Of a stretch of 64,000 bases of DNA, positions 59,701 through 64,000 are shown one piece after another. The number at the start of each line of letters is the position of its first letter. Within the stretch, counting starts at the first letter, position 1. This DNA is from Caprella mutica (Eukaryota > Arthropoda > Malacostraca > Amphipoda > Caprellidae). Under the pieces are notes generated by a model. The model was not told where the DNA came from. It ran no database searches and saw nothing but the letters and a program-made list of their open reading frames with translations. The stretch is from contig CANNZV010000508.1 in the NCBI GenBank assembly GCA_947561585.1, positions 248,001 to 312,000 of the forward strand, read 5' to 3'. The position numbers and the translations under genes were made by a program.

Positions 59701-62384
59701 GCCTTTAGAAGTTTTTTCAATGAGTTTCAAATAAGTTTGTATTATATGAAATGTAAGTTCCAAGCCTTATCTTCAAGAAAATATATTTGTTTCTTCTAAA
59801 TTCTTATATTCCAAATATTCCTAGTGGGGGCTCAAAGTTTTGCAAAAAGAAAAAAAAACCTGCATATGGAGAACATACACTAGTGACTAGATCAACATAC
59901 ACTAGTGACTAGATCATTGCCGAGGAAGTTAAAAGACTAGAAGCCGCTAAGTGTGTCTCAGTCACTTTGGAGACTGTCGTTTTGGATACAACCAGTTTAA
60001 AGATATCACCAGCTGCTCCACTTATAGACAAAAGTTTTTGTGTCTCATTTGCTATCAGCACTGATCTGTGCTATCGAGTGTTGAACTAGAAGTCTTGCGG
60101 AGCATAATCCAATTTATCCACTCTCTTTATCCAAACTCACATCTTCAGTGAACAGCGAATAAAACCACTTCGATAGTTTGTTTTCATTTACTTCTGTGTC
60201 CATGTAATACCATTTTCCTCATAGGAGGCCTGGAAATGGGCCTCACGAACTTGGCCATATCATTTAAGATATTGAATCGGGACCGTCTGGACATGGGAAC
60301 AATACCAGCCTTGACAAAAATGGATGCACGCGTTTCATTTGGCCGTTAATGGCCTGCCTGCGTATTTTTCACATACCACGAGGGGAAATGCTTCTTCATG
60401 AGCCCGCATCTCTGCTTGGTATGGTATCGGGATTCTCCACAACGGAAACTAATCCAAGTTCCAATTTATCCAAGTTTGGATAAATCTCGAAAAGTTCTCC
60501 CTCCTGTAAGACCTGCTACTTTCTCCGCCTCTTGGTTGTAGACAATCGTCCATTATTTTGCATTTAGCTAAGCTGTAATAATCAATCCTATTGACAAGTA
60601 AAATGCCTTCAAAATACATGACCGTTCATAACTTTTTAAATTTCGCAAGCGTTTCAATATTATTTTATCATAACACTTACCAAGAAGCAATCTTCCAGTG
60701 AATCAAGTTTCCTTCCTATACGATAATTTTTATATATTTATTAACGAAATAGAGATCTAAAATGAGGGGATGGACAGTTCACAGTTTAGACTTTTTATTC
60801 TTTTTAGAAGATTTATAGGCGGATATTGAAACAGTTTATTGAAACAGTTTATCATAAATGGTCAAAAACTGGAGCACGTATAATTAGAGTATGCTTCGCC
60901 TCACTGTTAAAAAAACATTATTACGGCACGATTTCATTCTAATCTTTGTCTTCTAACAATACTTTATATTTCTTAATTTAAGAAGGGCGTCCAGATTTTG
61001 AACCTTTTTTTATTTATAGTCCAATATAGCTGAAATTTTGATATGGTAAGTAAAATCAAATTCTACGACACACCACTGTTCGTGATATTTTTTCGATAAA
61101 CCGAATATTAAAAAAATCAATTTTTCCCAAATTTTAATTTCCACTTCTCTTTTCAATTTTTAGCTCAATTTCAATGTTCTTAGTCTCAAATTGAAGATAT
61201 TGAGTACCCGAGTAAAACTAGTAAATCTAATAACATTTTTTTAGTAATTTTTTTTAAATTTTAATTTTAGGAAGAAGGAGAGTTTGACTGGGATGCATCA
61301 GAACAAGGTTTGGTGCTAAGTGCCAGTTATTGGAGTTATGGTCTCACCAACTTTGTTGGTGGAATAGCAGCAGAACGATATGGAAGCAGACTAGTGATGG
61401 GTCTCGGTGTTCTAGGATGTTCTATTCTCACTCTACTCTCTCCTGTTGCTGCTAGAGTCTCTATCATCTTTTTAATCGTTGTCAGAGTACTTGCGGGCTT
61501 TTGTGATGTAATTATTTTATGTAATGATATAAATGATTAATTCCTGCTTAAAGTTTTAAACTAATATTTCACAGACGTCGGTTAATCAATAATGATGCCC
61601 TTTGTATTTCAGGGAGTTACATTTCCTGCAATGAATGCTCTTTTGGCTACATGGACTTTACCAGAAGAAAGGTCAAGGTTTTCAGGATTGATTTATACTG
61701 GTGTGTGAATTCGGTAAATCATCACCAATAATACATATCAAATATCAATATTCTGAGATATTCGTGTATATATATACTGAAAAAATATATTGCAAAGGCT
61801 CTAAGTTACCTTCCAAATCTATACTACTATAAAACATCCCAAATCACGGAATTTGTTTTTATATGTTAATTCCAATAGTCTAATTTTTCTTTACATTAAT
61901 TATCCTGAATGATATTTTTTAATTTAAATGACAGGCATAAGTTTTGGAACTATGATATCATTGTTAATGACTGGAATCATGTGCAGCAGTGATTTCATGG
62001 GAGGATGGCCATCTGTCTTTTATGTTTCTGGCATAATAGGAATCATTTGGTCCATCCTGTGGTTCACATTAATTCGTGATTCGCCTGCTCAAAATCCTAG
62101 AATATCCGACTGGGAGTTAAAGAAGTTACGTCCGATAACTCTGGTCAAGCAAGAAGAAAAAAGAGTTAGTAGTCCAATTATCGCAAAATTAGAAGACACA
62201 CTAGATTGAAATTAGTTGATTAAATGGAATTTTCTTTCAGGACATACCTTGGAAGCACATTATGACTAGTTTACCTTTCTGGGGAACAGCAGTCGTGCAC
62301 TTTGGATATGATTGGGGCCTTTTTACTCTAATGGCAGAGTTACCCACTTATCTCAGCCACATTCAGAACATGGATATAAGGAAT
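53745..62384 (+). CDS. SLC17-type MFS anion/phosphate cotransporter, exons 1-6, 3' end outside window
   Basis: CDS exons: 53745-53805, 54103-54299, 61271-61507, 61613-61700, 61935-62164, 62241-62384, all with AG acceptors and GT donors; joined frame 319 codons, no stops. Exon 2 holds TM1 and the SLC17 signature FSIRVNISVAIIAMV, then an extracellular loop with NNT glycosylation potential. Exon 3 encodes FDWDASEQGLVLSASYWSYG and GGIAAERYGSRLVMG (the MFS loop 2-3 motif) plus helices. Exon 4 is GVTFPAMNALLATW and PEERSRFSGLIYTG; exon 5 has two helices and LIRDSPAQNPRIS; exon 6 begins DIPWKHIMTSLPFWG. Members are about 460-500 residues with 12 helices, acting as Na+/H+-coupled anion transporters in plasma or lysosomal membranes; substrate cannot be told. 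The remaining third lies to the right. Start chosen as the only ATG in frame with exon 2. Confidence 0.9.
54540..54620. repeat. Block of GGGAAAATTGCCACT word repeats
   Basis: Five degenerate words such as GGGAAAACTGCCACTGT sit in tandem inside intron 2 of the SLC17 gene. They look like one end of a foldback element (compare GGACAATTGCCACC at 16.35 kb); no inverted partner is seen. Confidence 0.45.
54740..55340 (+). pseudogene. Penelope-like element 3' fragment with GIY-YIG endonuclease
   Basis: The frame at 54977-55190 reads HTCPAEDCKPSKSTYVGYTE followed by CSLTDRLRNHAQNGSIALHNS: the CxxxxC...Y(V/I)GYT...L..RL..H signature of the GIY-YIG domain at the C-terminus of Penelope-like elements. 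It continues past a TAA with HRVKIKTQEILNK. The upstream RT is absent. CTGATGA (55292-55298) and GAAA (55316-55319) lie downstream, as in hammerhead cores reported for such elements, but pairing is weak. Confidence 0.8.
55529..55985 (-). pseudogene. Mariner-like transposase 3' fragment
   Basis: The minus strand reads LWWMQDGAPSHSTRLAMSFL and KNNFKDQLPEE, the (M/Q)QDGAPSH catalytic-Asp motif of Tc1/mariner proteins, followed by ISISGLQNKI and further degenerate frame. The outer part (55529-55672) is repeated inverted at 59700-59853. It lies in SLC17 intron 2. Confidence 0.65.
55978..56150. repeat. Block of GGTAAATTCATCGC word repeats
   Basis: About nine words of GTGGTAAATTCATCGC type in tandem, with no inverted partner seen. 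The design matches the ends of the foldback elements in this window. Confidence 0.55.
56342..57094. mobile_element. hAT-type MITE relative of the 9674 family, TSD GTTATTAY
   Basis: TIRs TAGGGTAGTGACAATATT and TAGGGATGTGACAATATG. Flanks GTTATTAT (56334-56341) and GTTATTAC (57095-57102) match in seven of eight bases. At 753 bp it is longer than the other two copies. Confidence 0.7.
57813..57852 (+). other. G-rich tract with G-quadruplex potential
   Basis: Six runs of three or more G (GGGG, GGG, GGG, GGGG, GGGGGG, GGG) are separated by 2-5 nt, in an AT-rich intron. Confidence 0.5.
58931..59700 (+). pseudogene. Retroelement RT (YLDD) and RNase H remnant
   Basis: The frame at 58931-59344 has the RT palm motif FSIYLDDILLVG and a thumb-like continuation (YLGINIDFD, FAGLINFAI). 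A second frame (about 59362-59700, one TAG inside at about 59467) has DATPNCIGMWDP, LPILEAEF, AVIIGDNQAVIYLLARG and LVYVRTSSNP, matching an RNase H with its D-E-D residues. RT is directly followed by RNase H with no tether domain visible. The DATP wording resembles DIRS-like or reverse-transcribing DNA-virus-like RNase H more than Gypsy. The class is not resolved. It is dead: stop, frameshift and loss of the N-terminal RT. Confidence 0.6.
59700..59853 (+). repeat. Inverted copy of the mariner 3' end at 55529-55672
   Basis: The reverse complement shares CACTAGGAATATTTG, AAACTTATTTGAAACTCATT and ACTTCTAAAGGCT with 55529-55672. It is a solo end of that element. Confidence 0.6.
59854..61270. other. 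Rest of SLC17 intron 2; decayed repeat, no gene
   Basis: A 22-bp direct duplication (ACATACACTAGTGACTAGAT) is at 59871-59916. 60300-60560 resembles 6895-7115 (see there). The rest is unclassified, ending in a normal pyrimidine-rich acceptor. Confidence 0.35.
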
Positions 62385-62710
62385 GTAAGGATCATGATTT
62401 CTCTTATATATTTCATTATTATATATTTACAATATTTACATTGGATTAAGTTATACGATAACAGTAGTTGAATATTTCAGATTGCCTACAAACAAAATTA
62501 AAACTTTCAATATATTAGGATTATGTAACTTTAAAACAACAATAATACAGACCATACATTTTAAATAAGATGTATTGCATATAATTTCGATTTATATTAA
62601 CAGGAGAAAAAATTTCTTAGGGCCGTATATGTTAAACTTCTTATTTCATCTGGTGGAATTTCTTTGGTAGTTTTCAGAACAGTATTGCAATGGTTATTTT
62701 TCGAGTTGTA

Positions 62711-64000
62711 CAGTATAGCGAAATCCTTCAAATACCGGGAAATATAAAGTATCACGCAAAAGTATTCAATACATATCGAATTTATCGAAATATCGTGCAA
62801 ATCTCAAGTTTAAGGTATTGATTTTAGCTCAAATTAACAAGAATTGTACATTTAGACGTAAATAGTAAGTTCTGAAAAGGAAATAATCTTTGCATTTCTT
62901 ATTATTTATTGAGAAAAACATCAAAATTGATTGCGCGAAACTATTCAATACATTCATTTAATAGTTGCTTGCATGTCATTTGTTGTGTTTTAAGCATTAA
63001 GCCTGCTTGAAAAGTTGCTATTGAGCTTCTTAAATGTTTCAGATGTAATACGGAAACACTCTTCAACGCAGTAAGTTTTCAGATCGTTGATATTCTGACT
63101 ATTCATTTTGTGAACATTAATTTTAAGAATCCTCCATAAATTTCGATGGGATCAGGTCTGGTGACTGACTGGACCACTTCATAACATCAATGTTGCTGTG
63201 ATCAAACCAATTTTTCATTAGTTTTGATGTATATTTTGGGTTGTTGACTTGTTGTAAGACCCAATCACTCTCAAATTGGAAATAATCGACAGAGTTGAGA
63301 AGTTTTTCACTGAGGATAACCCTGTACATGATAGCATTTAATCATCCACCAATGACCTTCGATTCCACAGTTCTATATGAAGAAAAGCATCCCAAAAACA
63401 TATAACTGCTCCCTCCAAATTTAACAGTTAGGATAGTGTATTTTGAAGCATAGGCTTCACCATTTTCCGCCAAATATTGCTCCTAGTGTTCTTTCTGTAA
63501 AATTCCTTTTCTGTTCATCAGACCACACAAAAGAATCCCAAAATGTGTTTGAATTCTCCAAAAACTTGTGTACAAATTTCAAACGGTCACAAACATGTTT
63601 CTTTTTCAGCAGAGGAGTTTTCCTAGGAGAACTCGAGTTAATACCTCTCCGTTGAATAATTTGACTAATATTATCGTTGTTATCAGTAACTGGATCCTTC
63701 TGTAATTCTTCTCTAATGTCCATGACTGTCACAAATGAATTTTGTTTCACTTTTCTGATGACTAACCTTTCTGCTGCATCGTTGATCTTCCTTGAACGGC
63801 CGCCCTTTGGCGCATTGGTTACAGCATTGGTCTTCATCCATTTCCTGATCACGCTCCCAACCGCGTTCATATTATCTTTCAAAACCTGTGATATCTTCCT
63901 TTATACATTTTCTTCTCCTTATGCGCTTCCGATGATCATTTGAATACACTTTTGCTTTAATCATTTCTAAATAATCGAAAATTACACTGCCTATCGCATT
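62711..64000 (-). mobile_element. Tc1-like element in SLC17 intron 6, right end outside window
   Basis: TA followed by CAGTATAGCGAAATCC at 62709-62726 looks like a Tc1-type end. GCAAAAGTATTCAATACAT at about 62755 and GCGAAACTATTCAATACATT at about 62934 are direct subterminal repeats. The transposase follows on the minus strand. The other end is not inside the window. Confidence 0.5.
62990..63964 (-). pseudogene. Tc1-type transposase, several frameshifts
   Basis: Start at 63964 (MIKAKVYSNDHRKRI); a shift near 63885 leads into NAVGSVIRKWMKTNAVTNAP, GGRSRKINDAAERLVIRKVK, SSSPRKTPLLKKKHV and FVWSDEQKRNF (first catalytic Asp). Later frames give LQQVNNPKYTSKLMKNWFDH (usual QQDNDPKHTS, second Asp lost), WSSQSPDLIP and WRILKINVHKMNSQNINDLK, ending at 62990. 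Paired HTH and DDE order is that of Tc1. It is dead because of frameshifts and loss of the Asp. Confidence 0.82.

Noticed and set aside
62465..62510. Seventh SLC17 exon after TTTCAG at about 62480
   Set aside because: The frame stops after six codons and does not match the expected next helix; the true exon is probably beyond the window.

Overview
The window is nuclear DNA of an animal, most likely an insect. It is AT-rich, carries GT-AG introns, and is dominated by layered transposon remains: piggyBac, P-element/THAP, Tc1/mariner, hAT and Harbinger-type MITEs, Penelope, non-LTR LINEs and foldback elements. There is no prokaryotic operon structure. I cannot fix the species from sequence alone.

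Two genes look real and both run off the window. At the left edge, on the minus strand (1-6020), eight short exons with good splice sites give a continuous frame. It starts with a THAP zinc finger and ends, at the window edge, in a segment that looks like the region preceding the catalytic core of P-element/THAP9-type transposases. A cluster of YY1-like, RFX X-box-like and CRE motifs lies just upstream of its ATG. At the right edge, on the plus strand (53745-62384), six exons give about 319 residues of an SLC17-type (sialin / anion-phosphate cotransporter) major facilitator protein; its last exons lie beyond the window. Its 7-kb second intron is filled with transposon debris.

Between them the layout is: 3.7-5.7 kb hAT-like MITEs inside the THAP intron; 7.6-8.8 kb an unclassified dispersed repeat split by a foldback element; 9.9-15.7 kb a large TIR element holding a nested dead piggyBac; 16.3-19.3 kb a foldback element and a Harbinger-like MITE; 20.3-20.9 kb a LINE endonuclease fragment; 23.1-37.5 kb two diverged, oppositely oriented copies of a repeat-associated gene family. 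Two related, unusually GC-rich non-LTR retrotransposons sit between those copies. The minus-strand copy is further split by a foldback element (9-bp direct repeat) and by a 5.8-kb insertion containing a 1268-bp tandem duplication.

Then come 37.9-40 kb minisatellites; 40.1-41.1 kb a dead mariner-like transposase; 41.6-42.4 kb a long-TIR MITE; 43.5-45.0 kb a second TIR element made largely of a 51-bp satellite; 45.9-48.2 kb pseudogene fragments; 48.75-50.8 kb a 22-bp satellite with higher-order structure; and finally a dead Tc1 at the right edge inside the SLC17 gene.

The most distinctive signal is a set of foldback elements whose termini are arrays of short 'words'. The words differ between families but share one design (GGNNAAATTS-like core). 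Two of the elements have clear 9-10-bp target duplications, suggesting one transposon superfamily that has diversified its terminal repeats.
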